Below, one piece after another: positions 1 through 7,033 of a DNA stretch of 9,350 nt. The position numbers were made by a program, and so were the translations under genes. Numbering within the stretch: position 1 is the stretch's first letter; the number at the start of each line of letters is the position of its first letter. The notes below the pieces were generated by a model, which was given only the letters and a program-made list of their open reading frames with translations, was not told the DNA's origin and did not search any database. Source of the stretch: an uncultured Ruminococcus sp. (GTDB taxonomy: Bacteria > Bacillota > Clostridia > Oscillospirales > Ruminococcaceae); the NCBI GenBank assembly GCA_947178195.1, contig CAMWXM010000101.1, positions 1 to 9,350 of the forward strand, written 5' to 3'.

Positions 1-164
1 ATATTTAATAGAAAAAATCAACAGTGATATTATTACATCGGATGTTCATGATAAAATATGCCTAATGAAAATAATGATGTCTTATTTTTTGATTCAGCAA
101 AGGAATTGAAAAATTCATATTATTGAATGCCATTACAACCTATTTATTAAAGAAAAGAGACTAA
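1..164 (+). pseudogene. Possible decayed 3' end of an upstream gene (coding-like in three successive frames)
   Basis: No single frame is open across this stretch, but plausible protein sequence can be followed by changing frame twice. Bases 2-58 read YLIEKINSDIITSDVHDKI. Bases 61-123, one frame back, read PNENNDVLFFDSAKELKNSY and one further Y. Bases 126-161, one more frame back, read NAITTYLLKKRD and end at TAA 162-164. Each switch equals a lost base (or two gained), near 58-61 and 121-126. The stitched reading gives an acidic/lysine-rich, helical-looking C-terminus that stops just before the next possible ORF. I do not recognise the family. Alternatives are sequencing errors in an intact gene, or chance in A+T-rich DNA. 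Without a frame change, the frame from base 2 stops at TGA 107-109 after 35 codons. Confidence 0.28.
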
Positions 165-166
165 AT

Positions 167-307
167 ATGATATTTCAAAATTATGAAAAACAGTATATGA
201 AAAATTTTTTTGAATCACTTAGTGATGGTTTTAGATTTAAACGGAAAAATAATTATATTACTGTTGTTAAATTTATAAAAAGAGGTGTTGAAAAATGTCA
301 AATATAA
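167..307 (+). CDS. Possible small ORF, 46 aa, unknown function
   Basis: An ATG at 167, two bases after the TAA at 162-164, opens 46 codons that begin MIFQNYEKQYMKNFFESL and end KFIKRGVEKCQI before TAA 305-307. The product would be basic and aromatic-rich, with no signal peptide, membrane segment or motif that I recognise. The stop overlaps the start of the ATPase gene at 295 by 13 bases, an arrangement compatible with translational coupling. Against it, the ribosome binding site is weak (only AAGAGA at about 155-160). The frame is also open upstream back to the TGA at 107-109, so it could be part of the same degraded region as 1-164. I infer no function. Confidence 0.3.
   Translation: MIFQNYEKQYMKNFFESLSDGFRFKRKNNYITVVKFIKRGVEKCQI
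281..287 (+). promoter_or_regulatory. Ribosome binding site of the MinD-like ATPase gene
   Basis: AGAGGTG lies seven bases before ATG 295 and supports this start. I see no convincing -35/-10 promoter pair between 1 and 280, so the transcription start of the operon is probably further upstream. Confidence 0.6.
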
Positions 308-1329
308 AAATACTGATAGCAGACAGCGATGAAAATTATATAATGGCGCTTGAACGCCGCTTCATAGACGGTTATGATAGACGGTGCGAACTTAACATCA
401 TTACAGAACAGCGGTATTTGGATAAACTTTTTAGTCTTCCGCAGAGTTTTGATATAATGATTATAAACGAAGAAATGTATAATCCGGAGTTTGTAAAGCA
501 TGAGATCAGTAATATTTTCATTCTGACAGAACATCCGAATGAATCCTCTGGATTATTTGAAATGAATGTATCAAAAATATATAAATATGGAAGCGTAAAG
601 GAAATATATAATGAGATTGTAAGTAATCTTAGCTCAGAAAGCATAGCTTCTGCAAGAAAAAAAGGAACGGAGATTATAAGCATATACTCTCCGTCTGGCG
701 GAAGTGGAAAAACCACGCTTGCATTTGGATTATGTGCTGCGTTGTCTAAGAAATATAAAAAAGTACTGTATATGGGTATTGATACTCTTCAGAGTTTTGA
801 CAGCTTTATGAAATCGCCATCCTATATACAGAGCGGTTTTGAAAAGCCTATGAAATCTAAAAGTGAATACATAAGCAGCATAGCAGAATCAGTAATTAAG
901 GATGAGTTGTTTAGTATTATTCCTCCATTCCCCAAATCACTGACAGCAATGGATATTGGTTGTAACGAGTATATATACCTTGCAGAAAAGATTAAGGAAA
1001 CAGGAAAATATGATTGTATAATTATTGACAGTGATTCGGCGTTTAGTAGTGATGTTTCAAAAATTATGAGTATTTCTGATAATGTAATTATACTTGCAGA
1101 ATACAGTAGAATCGGTCTGCATAATCTGGACAGGCTTCTTGAAAATATAGACTGTTCCGATGAATCGAAATTTACTTTGGTTTGTGGAAAATATAAAAAA
1201 GGTTTAGTATTAGAAAATAACTATCAATTCGGAATAAATATTCCATTTGCTGATAATGCGGATGATATGGATTATGAGCAGTGGGCGGACATTCCTGGAT
1301 TTGACAAACTGGCATTGCGATACATATAG
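295..1329 (+). CDS. MinD/CpaE-like P-loop ATPase with receiver-like N-terminal domain, T7SS-associated
   Basis: This 344-residue, probably cytosolic protein has two parts. Residues 1-115 look like a response-regulator receiver fold: an opening beta strand IKILIADSDE with acidic residues at its end, then alternating strands (FDIMIINEE, NIFILTE) and helices, as in CpaE-type proteins. Residues 125-344 form a SIMIBI-class ATPase of the MinD/ParA group. The P-loop is SPSGGSGKTT (132-141, K139), followed by helix TLAFGLCAALSKKYKKVLYM, and strand CIIIDSD carries D245 and D247. The signature lysine of MinD (KGGxGKT) is replaced by Ser134, while the ordinary P-loop lysine is kept. It ends 13 bases before the esaB-like start, so it is very likely in the same operon as EssC. 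By analogy with MinD-like EspI beside mycobacterial ESX-1, it may regulate or position the secretion machine; that role is inference. The fold assignment is strong, the exact role open. Confidence 0.82.
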   Translation: MSNIKILIADSDENYIMALERRFIDGYDRRCELNIITEQRYLDKLFSLPQSFDIMIINEEMYNPEFVKHEISNIFILTEHPNESSGLFEMNVSKIYKYGSVKEIYNEIVSNLSSESIASARKKGTEIISIYSPSGGSGKTTLAFGLCAALSKKYKKVLYMGIDTLQSFDSFMKSPSYIQSGFEKPMKSKSEYISSIAESVIKDELFSIIPPFPKSLTAMDIGCNEYIYLAEKIKETGKYDCIIIDSDSAFSSDVSKIMSISDNVIILAEYSRIGLHNLDRLLENIDCSDESKFTLVCGKYKKGLVLENNYQFGINIPFADNADDMDYEQWADIPGFDKLALRYI

Positions 1330-1334
1330 AGGAG
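1328..1334 (+). promoter_or_regulatory. Ribosome binding site that fixes a TTG start for the EsaB-like gene
   Basis: AGAGGAG overlaps the TAG stop of the preceding gene (1327-1329) and sits eight bases before TTG 1343. No ATG in this frame near this position has a comparable site. The only ATGs further upstream lie inside the ATPase gene and would add residues unrelated to the EsaB family. Confidence 0.7.
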
Positions 1335-1342
1335 AGTTCATC

Positions 1343-1615
1343 TTGGAAAACAAAAATATAACTATTGTGCTTAACATAGACGATGGCAGAATTATAAAAG
1401 ATATTGAGGTACCGCTTGATATAACAGCAAATGAACTTATTATCGCTTTGAATAGCGCATATAAGTTTGGAATGAATATTGAGGATATCTCATCGTGCTA
1501 TTTGCGGAGTGAAAATCCAATTGCTTTGCTTAGGGGAACAAAAACACTTTGTGATTTCGGTCTGCATCATGCGACAGTAATCTATTATAAACAGCGGAGG
1601 AATTCATATGGCTAA
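1343..1615 (+). CDS. esaB: EsaB/YukD-like ubiquitin-fold T7SS accessory protein
   Basis: With a TTG start this encodes 90 residues, close to the usual size of about 80 for EsaB/YukD. The product begins (M)ENKNITIVLNIDDGRIIKD. A beta strand, a second strand IKDIEVPLDIT, a helix NELIIALNSAYKFG, then SENPIALLRGTKTLCDFGL and a final strand HATVIYY match the beta-grasp pattern. The segment ENPIALLRG followed by LCDFGL is the most family-like part. EsaB is a small soluble component needed for T7SSb function in Staphylococcus and Bacillus; its precise action is unsettled. The gene sits between the ATPase gene and essC and overlaps essC by eight bases (stop TAA 1613-1615, essC ATG 1608), so translation is probably coupled. 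A longer frame from ATG 1247 exists, but its first 32 residues overlap the ATPase gene and do not resemble the family. Confidence 0.85.
   Translation: MENKNITIVLNIDDGRIIKDIEVPLDITANELIIALNSAYKFGMNIEDISSCYLRSENPIALLRGTKTLCDFGLHHATVIYYKQRRNSYG
1596..1600 (+). promoter_or_regulatory. Ribosome binding site of essC inside the end of the EsaB gene
   Basis: GGAGG lies seven bases before ATG 1608 and within the last codons of the EsaB-like gene. This supports ATG 1608 as the essC start and suggests tight co-expression of the two proteins. Confidence 0.75.
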
Positions 1616-4600
1616 GAAATATAAAATTACAATTAGATATAAAAATATTTACCGTGAGATTACTGTAAATGAAGAATCTGGAGTTATTCGTATAGGGACG
1701 TTTGGAAAGTGCTTGATTCGCTTTGACAGTAGTCAGTTTTTTGAAAACTTCTTTGCAGAAATATCTAACGATAACGGAAAATGGTGTTTGGCTTGCAGTG
1801 AAAATGTATATATTTCTCCGGATGGTATTATGAAATTGTCTGTAAAAGAACTGAATCACGGTGATAAAATCATACTTAAATATCAGAGTTCAAATCAAGA
1901 AATACTGTCAATTGGTTTTCTTATAGATTTTGATTCAGAAAATAAAAGCTATGATCGTATGATTAATATTTCAGATGTATCTGAGATTAAAATTGGTGGT
2001 ACAAGCGACTGTGAATTAAAATTAAGCGATGAATTGATAGGCGGAGATGTTATTTCAATAACCAAAAGGGATAATAAATATTATATAAAAGACAACGGTG
2101 CAAAGTATGGTGTGTACATAAACGGTCAGCGAATTAAAAATGAAGTACAACTGATGGATTTTGATTTCATTTCAATTACAAGCCATGGTTTGTATTTTAA
2201 ATACGGAAAATTATATACATCAAATCAAGTAATTGTAAGCTGTTTGAATTACAGCGATGTACAAAATAATGGAAGCTATCCTAAGTTCAGCCGAAATACA
2301 AGAATTAAATCGACACTGCCAGAGGAAAAAATAAGTATACTTGATCCGCCGCAGCTTCCGCAAAAGCCTAAGAATAACCTCTTAATGTCGTTAATTCCCG
2401 CATTTGCAATGCTTGGTCTTACCGTTGTATTGAGAGGAGTGATGGGAGGCGGAGGAAGCTTTGTAATATTCAGCGCCTGTTCAATGTCTTTAGGTATAAT
2501 TACGTCTATATTTAATTTTGCAAACGGTCGTAAAGAATACAAAAAGAGTGTTGATGAGCGTGAAGAAAAATATGACAGATATATAAATAAAAAACGTTCC
2601 GAAATAGAGTCTGCAAGAAATGAAGAACGTAGTATTCTTAATAATATTTATTATTCTTCTGCTCGTGAAGAAGAAATGCTCAAAGAGTTTTCAGGAGATT
2701 TGTTTGATCGCAGCAAGGATGACGAGGACTTTCTCAATATTCGTATTGGAACAGGAATACTGGAAGCCAAAAGAGCAATCGACTGTAAAGTGCAGGAAAA
2801 ACTTGACGCAGAGGATGAGCTTGCTGAGATACCTGAACGTATATCGGATGAATACAGAATGATTGACAAAGTTCCCGTTGTATGCAGTTTGACGGATGCA
2901 AATGGTATAGGAGTGATTGGAAGCGATGAAAAGCTTTATGAAATTCTGAAAATTATGGTTATAGATTTGTGTACAAGACAGTATCAGAATGACGTAAAAC
3001 TGTTCTTTATTACAGATGAGAATAATATTGGAAAAATGAGCTGGATAAGATTTTTGCCTCATGTGTTTAATGATATGCTTGGTATGAGAAATATAATTTG
3101 TGATGAAAAAAGTAAAAATATTCTTTTTGAATATCTGTATAAGGAAATGTCGAATCGTGAGGAAACTAAGCGGAATGAACCACAGATAGTTCTTTTTGTA
3201 TACGATGATGTTGGAATTAAGCGTCATCCAATATCAAAATTTATTGAAAAAGCAAACGGTATAGGCGTAACTTTCATATTTTTTGAAAATGAAAAAAGTC
3301 TTATCCCTCAGCATTGTAGTATGCTGATAAAGCTTAATGAAAATGATTTTTCCGGCACTCTTATTCAAAGCAGCGATGGAAATCAGGCAGTTGACTTCAG
3401 TTATGAGAAAGTATCAGATAATATGACTGAATATGCAGCAATGCGATTAGCGCCTGTTTATTGCGAGGAAATAAGTCTTGAAGGAACGCTAACTAAAAAC
3501 ATTTCGCTTTATCAGCTTCTTGAAATTACATCAGTTGACGATCTTGATTTAAGTAATAGATGGGGGAAGTCTCAGGTGTTTAAAAGCATGGCGGCTCCTC
3601 TCGGCGTAAAAACAAAGAATGAAGTTGTTTATCTTGATCTTCATGATAAATTTCATGGTCCGCATGGTCTTGTTGCCGGAACGACGGGTTCAGGTAAAAG
3701 TGAAATTTTGCAGACATATATACTTTCAATGGCAACGCTTTTTCATCCTTACGAGGTCAGCTTTGTAATAATCGACTTCAAAGGTGGCGGAATGGTAAAT
3801 CAGTTCAGAATGCTACCGCATCTGGTTGGAGCGATAACTAATATTGACGGACGAGAAATTGATCGTTCACTGAAATCAATTAAAGCGGAGCTTAGAAAAA
3901 GGCAAAGACTTTTCGCAGAAGCTGAGGTTAATCATATCGATAAATACATTAAGAAATTCAAGGCAGGAGATGTGAAGGAACCGCTTCCGCATCTTATTGT
4001 TATAGTTGACGAGTTTGCCGAGTTAAAGGCTGAACAACCGGATTTTATGAAAGAATTGATAAGTGCAGCACGTATAGGACGAAGTCTTGGGGTACATCTG
4101 ATACTTGCTACGCAGAAACCGGCAGGACAAGTTAACGAGCAGATATGGAGTAACTCGAAATTCAAGCTTTGTCTTAAAGTTCAGTCACAGAGCGACAGTA
4201 ATGAGGTTTTAAAGTCGCCTCTTGCGGCAGAAATTAAAGAACCTGGTCGAGCATATTTACAGGTCGGCAATAATGAGATTTTTGAATTATTCCAGTCAGC
4301 ATACAGCGGTTGTCCTGCAAAAGCGGACGAGAGCAATATTAAGGAATTCAAAATCTGCGAGGTATCGCTTTCGGGACTAAAACAGGTTGTATATGAGCAG
4401 AAAAAACCAAAGTCGGAATCAGCAGAGGAAACCCAGCTTAACGCTGTTGTTAGTTATGTGCATGATTATTGTGAAAATAGCGGTATAGCCAAACTTTCTG
4501 ATATATGTCTGCCGCCGCTTCCGAAAATGATTACTTTGGATAAAATTGGGAAAAAAAGTACAGCAGATATTATTTGCGAGCTTGGAATTTATGATGATCC

Positions 4601-6110
4601 CGATAATCAGTATCAGGGAACAGTCAGTGTCGGGCTTGGTAGTCAGAATACAATGATAATCGGCTCATCACAGTACGGCAAAACCAATCTGCTGCAATGG
4701 ATTATTAAGAATCTGACCGAAAAATATAATCCGCAGGAGTTGAATATCTATATTCTTGACTTCGGTTCTATGGTTCTGAAAAACTTTGAATCCTTGAAAC
4801 ATATTGGCGGAGTGGTATGCGCTTCAGATGATGAAAAGCTGAAAAATCTTTTTAAGCTGCTTAATGAAGAAACAATCAAAAGAAAAGAAAAACTTGTATC
4901 AGTTGGAGTCAGTTCATTCAGTTCCTATAAGGAGGCAGGATACACGGATTTGCCTCAAGTTGTTCTTATAGTCGATAATCTAACTGCTCTAAGGGAACTA
5001 TATCTCAATGATAATGATGATCTTTTGCATATTTGCAGAGAGGGTATATCTGTAGGAATCAGCGTTATTGCTGCGAACTCTCAGCTAAGCGGTATAGGAT
5101 ATAAATATCTTTCAAATTTTGCAAATAAAATTGGTCTTTACTGCAATGATTCTGGTGAGTACGGTAGTTTGTTCGGTTCATGCAGAATGCGTCCGTTGGC
5201 AACTCCAGGCAGATGTATCATTGAAATTGATAAGGAATTCTACGAATGTCAGACATATCTTGCATTTAACGGTGAAAAGGAAATTGAGCGAGTTAATGAG
5301 ATGCGTGATTTTATAAAAACTCAGAATGAAAGGCACAACGGTATGGGCGCAAGACCAATTCCTGTTATACCAAAGCTTTTGGATAAGGAGTTTATTAAAC
5401 AAAATTATGATTTAAGATTAAAGCCTTATTCTGTTATTTGTGGACTTGACTATTCAAATGTATCAGAACAAATTTTTGATTTTAGTACAATAAATATTTT
5501 AAGTATATGCGGTTGTGAAAAATCAGGAAAGGGAAATTTCGTACGATATATGCTGTCTCAATTGAGTAAAAATTCAGAACAATCCCCGATTGAAGCGGTA
5601 ATTGTAGATGATGTTTCCAGAAAGTTTAGTGATATTAGCAATGTCAGCAAATATATTTTATTACCTGAGGATGTGAAAGATGTAATTACTGAATGGCACA
5701 AACGTCTGATGAAGCGTTATGAGATGCTTATGAGCAGAAATAATGAATTTGAAAAAGAACCGCTTTTAATTCTAGTGATTCAGAATAACGATGTTCATGA
5801 TATTATAAGTAAAGATAAAAGTATTCTTGCAATGTATAAAGAGATGCTCGGAAAATATAAGGCAATGAAATTCTGTGTGATTTATGCGAATATTGAAAAT
5901 GTACAGATTGCGTTCGGCGCTCCGGATACAATGAAAATGATTAAAGAATTTAAGAATTATCTTATTTTTGACGATATTCAGAATATAAAATTAACAGATG
6001 TTCCTATGCAGGTTGCAAGACAATTTAAAAAGCCACTTGAAACAGGCGATGCATATTATGTGAATAGCGGAGGATTTACAAAACTGAAAACAGTATTGTA
6101 TAGGCAATAA
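1608..6110 (+). CDS. essC: EssC: FHA-FHA-membrane-triple FtsK/SpoIIIE ATPase, T7SSb motor
   Basis: The 1500-residue length is typical of EssC. Residues 1-95 and about 105-200 are two FHA domains; the second shows IKIGGTSDCELKL and DNGAKYGVYINGQRI (162-176). Two membrane helices lie at about 258-277 and 284-306, split by a glycine-rich turn (GGGG 280-283). A charged coiled-coil stretch follows to about 400, then a degenerate domain. ATPase module 1 has an intact Walker A GTTGSGKS (691-698, K697) and Walker B LIVIVDE (D801, E802). Module 2 has GSSQYGKT (1019-1026) and LIVDN (D1123), with Asn in place of the catalytic Glu. Module 3 has GCEKSGKG (1302-1309), with Gly instead of Ser/Thr after the lysine, and ILVIQN near 1392 without the Walker B acids. 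EssC is the hexameric membrane motor that recognises WXG100-type substrates; the C-terminal modules are known substrate-recognition regions. Module 1 is probably the hydrolysing one here. The WXG100 gene follows 63 bases later. Confidence 0.96.
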   Translation: MAKKYKITIRYKNIYREITVNEESGVIRIGTFGKCLIRFDSSQFFENFFAEISNDNGKWCLACSENVYISPDGIMKLSVKELNHGDKIILKYQSSNQEILSIGFLIDFDSENKSYDRMINISDVSEIKIGGTSDCELKLSDELIGGDVISITKRDNKYYIKDNGAKYGVYINGQRIKNEVQLMDFDFISITSHGLYFKYGKLYTSNQVIVSCLNYSDVQNNGSYPKFSRNTRIKSTLPEEKISILDPPQLPQKPKNNLLMSLIPAFAMLGLTVVLRGVMGGGGSFVIFSACSMSLGIITSIFNFANGRKEYKKSVDEREEKYDRYINKKRSEIESARNEERSILNNIYYSSAREEEMLKEFSGDLFDRSKDDEDFLNIRIGTGILEAKRAIDCKVQEKLDAEDELAEIPERISDEYRMIDKVPVVCSLTDANGIGVIGSDEKLYEILKIMVIDLCTRQYQNDVKLFFITDENNIGKMSWIRFLPHVFNDMLGMRNIICDEKSKNILFEYLYKEMSNREETKRNEPQIVLFVYDDVGIKRHPISKFIEKANGIGVTFIFFENEKSLIPQHCSMLIKLNENDFSGTLIQSSDGNQAVDFSYEKVSDNMTEYAAMRLAPVYCEEISLEGTLTKNISLYQLLEITSVDDLDLSNRWGKSQVFKSMAAPLGVKTKNEVVYLDLHDKFHGPHGLVAGTTGSGKSEILQTYILSMATLFHPYEVSFVIIDFKGGGMVNQFRMLPHLVGAITNIDGREIDRSLKSIKAELRKRQRLFAEAEVNHIDKYIKKFKAGDVKEPLPHLIVIVDEFAELKAEQPDFMKELISAARIGRSLGVHLILATQKPAGQVNEQIWSNSKFKLCLKVQSQSDSNEVLKSPLAAEIKEPGRAYLQVGNNEIFELFQSAYSGCPAKADESNIKEFKICEVSLSGLKQVVYEQKKPKSESAEETQLNAVVSYVHDYCENSGIAKLSDICLPPLPKMITLDKIGKKSTADIICELGIYDDPDNQYQGTVSVGLGSQNTMIIGSSQYGKTNLLQWIIKNLTEKYNPQELNIYILDFGSMVLKNFESLKHIGGVVCASDDEKLKNLFKLLNEETIKRKEKLVSVGVSSFSSYKEAGYTDLPQVVLIVDNLTALRELYLNDNDDLLHICREGISVGISVIAANSQLSGIGYKYLSNFANKIGLYCNDSGEYGSLFGSCRMRPLATPGRCIIEIDKEFYECQTYLAFNGEKEIERVNEMRDFIKTQNERHNGMGARPIPVIPKLLDKEFIKQNYDLRLKPYSVICGLDYSNVSEQIFDFSTINILSICGCEKSGKGNFVRYMLSQLSKNSEQSPIEAVIVDDVSRKFSDISNVSKYILLPEDVKDVITEWHKRLMKRYEMLMSRNNEFEKEPLLILVIQNNDVHDIISKDKSILAMYKEMLGKYKAMKFCVIYANIENVQIAFGAPDTMKMIKEFKNYLIFDDIQNIKLTDVPMQVARQFKKPLETGDAYYVNSGGFTKLKTVLYRQ

Positions 6111-6117
6111 TTTTTGA

Positions 6118-6142
6118 TGATAACTGCAATATAGCAGTATCA
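6118..6142 (+). other. Small hairpin between essC and the WXG100 gene
   Basis: TGAT-A-ACTGC pairs with GCAGT-ATCA around a six-base AATATA loop, with one bulged A. No U-run follows, so it is not a normal intrinsic terminator. It could be a processing or mRNA-stability element that lets the downstream WXG100 message accumulate separately from the long essC message. The function is inferred. Confidence 0.35.
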
Positions 6143-6159
6143 AATATATTATTTTATTT

Positions 6160-6165
6160 AGGAGG
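6160..6165 (+). promoter_or_regulatory. Strong ribosome binding site of the WXG100 gene
   Basis: A perfect AGGAGG eight bases before ATG 6174. It is the best site in the window and fits the high expression usual for WXG100 proteins. Confidence 0.75.
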
Positions 6166-6173
6166 AACCAGAA

Positions 6174-6467
6174 ATGGCAAACCAGATTAGAATGACGCCG
6201 GATTCAATGAGAACCCGTGCAAGCGAGTATCAGCAGCAGTCGGATATTGTAGGAGAGGTTATTACAGCAATGGATAATCTTCTTTCTCAGCTTTTGAGCG
6301 AATGGGAGGGTGCTGCAAGTGAGGCATACTCCGACAAGTATGAGGAGCTTAAGCCCGGATTCGTATCGATGCAGGAGCTGATTGCAGATATTTGCAACGC
6401 TCTTAATAAAACTGCTGATGCTGTTGAGCAGACTGATTCTGATATTGCAAATCAGTTCAGAGCGTAA
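6174..6467 (+). CDS. esxA: WXG100 family protein (EsxA-like secreted substrate)
   Basis: This 97-residue protein is of standard WXG100 length and lacks a signal peptide. Helix 1 (about 8-41) and helix 2 (about 48-94) are joined by the hallmark turn W44-E45-G46. Near the end, V84-x3-D88-x2-I91-x3-F95 fits the C-terminal hydrophobic-x3-D-x2-hydrophobic-x3-hydrophobic pattern conserved in Firmicute WXG100 proteins and linked to export. Such proteins form antiparallel four-helix dimers, bind the last ATPase module of EssC and are exported folded. The gene has its own strong RBS and a terminator right after it, and its codons look more G+C-rich and selective than those of the genes that follow, all consistent with high expression. 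It lies directly after essC. The gene symbol is by family analogy; orthology to staphylococcal EsxA is not tested. Confidence 0.95.
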   Translation: MANQIRMTPDSMRTRASEYQQQSDIVGEVITAMDNLLSQLLSEWEGAASEAYSDKYEELKPGFVSMQELIADICNALNKTADAVEQTDSDIANQFRA

Positions 6468-6475
6468 TTTTACTT

Positions 6476-6521
6476 AATCGGATTATCGCAGGGAGCTTCT
6501 CCCTGCGAGTATCTGATTTTT
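6476..6521 (+). terminator. Intrinsic terminator after the WXG100 gene
   Basis: A perfect nine-base-pair stem, CGCAGGGAG (6487-6495) and CTCCCTGCG (6499-6507), closes a three-base CTT loop. Below a small internal mismatch, 6476-6483 pairs with 6511-6518 (one G-T wobble), and TTTTT (6517-6521) follows. This is the most G+C-rich hairpin in the window and starts nine bases after the WXG100 stop codon. Confidence 0.82.
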
Positions 6522-6568
6522 AAATCAGCTTGAGGTTTAATGTGATTAAAGCTGAAGCTGATTTAAAA
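6518..6568 (+). repeat. 14-bp perfect inverted repeat overlapping the terminator tail
   Basis: TTTTAAATCAGCTT (6518-6531) is the exact reverse complement of 6555-6568. The 23-base interval holds a second small hairpin, TTTAAT (6536-6541) with ATTAAA (6545-6550) around GTG. The left arm also contains half of a shorter hairpin with the terminator's foot, CTGATTT (6513-6519) with AAATCAG (6522-6528). The long arm shares bases with the terminator U-run, so the structures partly exclude each other. It could be a second bidirectional or backup terminator, an attenuator leader for the downstream cassette, or a relic of a small mobile repeat. Confidence 0.6.
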
Positions 6569-6594
6569 TAATATATTATGAGGAAGATTTTATT

Positions 6595-7017
6595 ATGGAA
6601 AAGTATGGTTTAATGTGTTGTATTTATAATTTGGAATTAAAGATAGATGAGTGTAATTCTTTAATAGTTAAAAATACGGAAAAAGTATTGAATTTGGAAA
6701 ATGCATTGGATAAAGTAGGAGAATATAGATCTCAGGTGGAGGAAAATTTAATGCGAAGATATGCTTCTTTCAGTGAATTGCAGAATGCTAAATCTAAAAA
6801 AGTAATTGGACTTGCAGAACATTTAAAAAAATATTGTTCTAATCAAAATATATCTGGTATTATGATTAAATTTGACAATATGAAAAAATCAATACAGAAT
6901 AAAATTGAAGAATTAAACAGCTTAAATAGTCAACTTAGAAATGATATATACTATTATGAAAATGAGATCATATGTTGTCGTAACCAAATAATTGCGATTG
7001 ATTCTGAAACTGAATGA
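6595..7017 (+). CDS. Small coiled-coil protein, putative T7SS effector-targeting partner (DUF5082/YwqH-like)
   Basis: This 140-residue protein is almost wholly helical and charged, with no signal peptide. Residues 8-50 and 88-130 form two long heptad-like helices (for example NLELKIDECNSLIVKNTEKV and KKSIQNKIEELNSLNSQLR), joined by a middle part rich in basic residues. Cysteines occur at C9, C10 and C20 and in a late CC pair (ENEIICCRNQ). Size, helical layout and position, first in a cassette before two WXG100-sized genes and one large gene, resemble the DUF5082 (YwqH) proteins next to LXG toxins in Bacillus. I assign this from pattern, not from a search. AGGAAG at 6581-6586 lies eight bases before ATG 6595. 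The gene is separated from the next one by only 16 bases. Its likely role, if the analogy holds, is to bind the N-terminus of the large downstream protein. Confidence 0.72.
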   Translation: MEKYGLMCCIYNLELKIDECNSLIVKNTEKVLNLENALDKVGEYRSQVEENLMRRYASFSELQNAKSKKVIGLAEHLKKYCSNQNISGIMIKFDNMKKSIQNKIEELNSLNSQLRNDIYYYENEIICCRNQIIAIDSETE

Positions 7018-7033
7018 GAAAGAAGGGGATAAA

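Noticed and set aside
214..226. ATCACT-T-AGTGAT palindrome as an operator
   Set aside because: It lies inside the possible small ORF, no promoter is visible beside it, and a 6-bp arm pair is expected by chance in DNA of this length.
372..716. 114-codon minus-strand frame opposite the MinD-like ATPase gene
   Set aside because: It is antisense to the P-loop ATPase; the hydrophobic look comes from complementing lysine/glutamate codons.
1247..1342. ATG start 32 codons upstream for the EsaB-like gene
   Set aside because: The extra residues overlap the ATPase gene in another frame, have no EsaB similarity and no RBS; TTG 1343 has AGAGGAG at good spacing.
2691..3227. 178-codon open frame on the minus strand inside essC
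   Set aside because: It lies wholly opposite a strongly supported EssC region, has no RBS or family resemblance, and arises from A+T-rich codon complement.
5119..5316. 65-codon plus-strand frame inside essC
   Set aside because: Out-of-frame shadow of EssC module 2, with no independent RBS.
6546..6574. TTAAAG - 17 bases - TAATAT as a promoter for the downstream cassette
   Set aside because: The -35 matches the consensus at only three positions and the element overlaps the inverted repeat; in such A+T-rich DNA a match this weak carries little weight.
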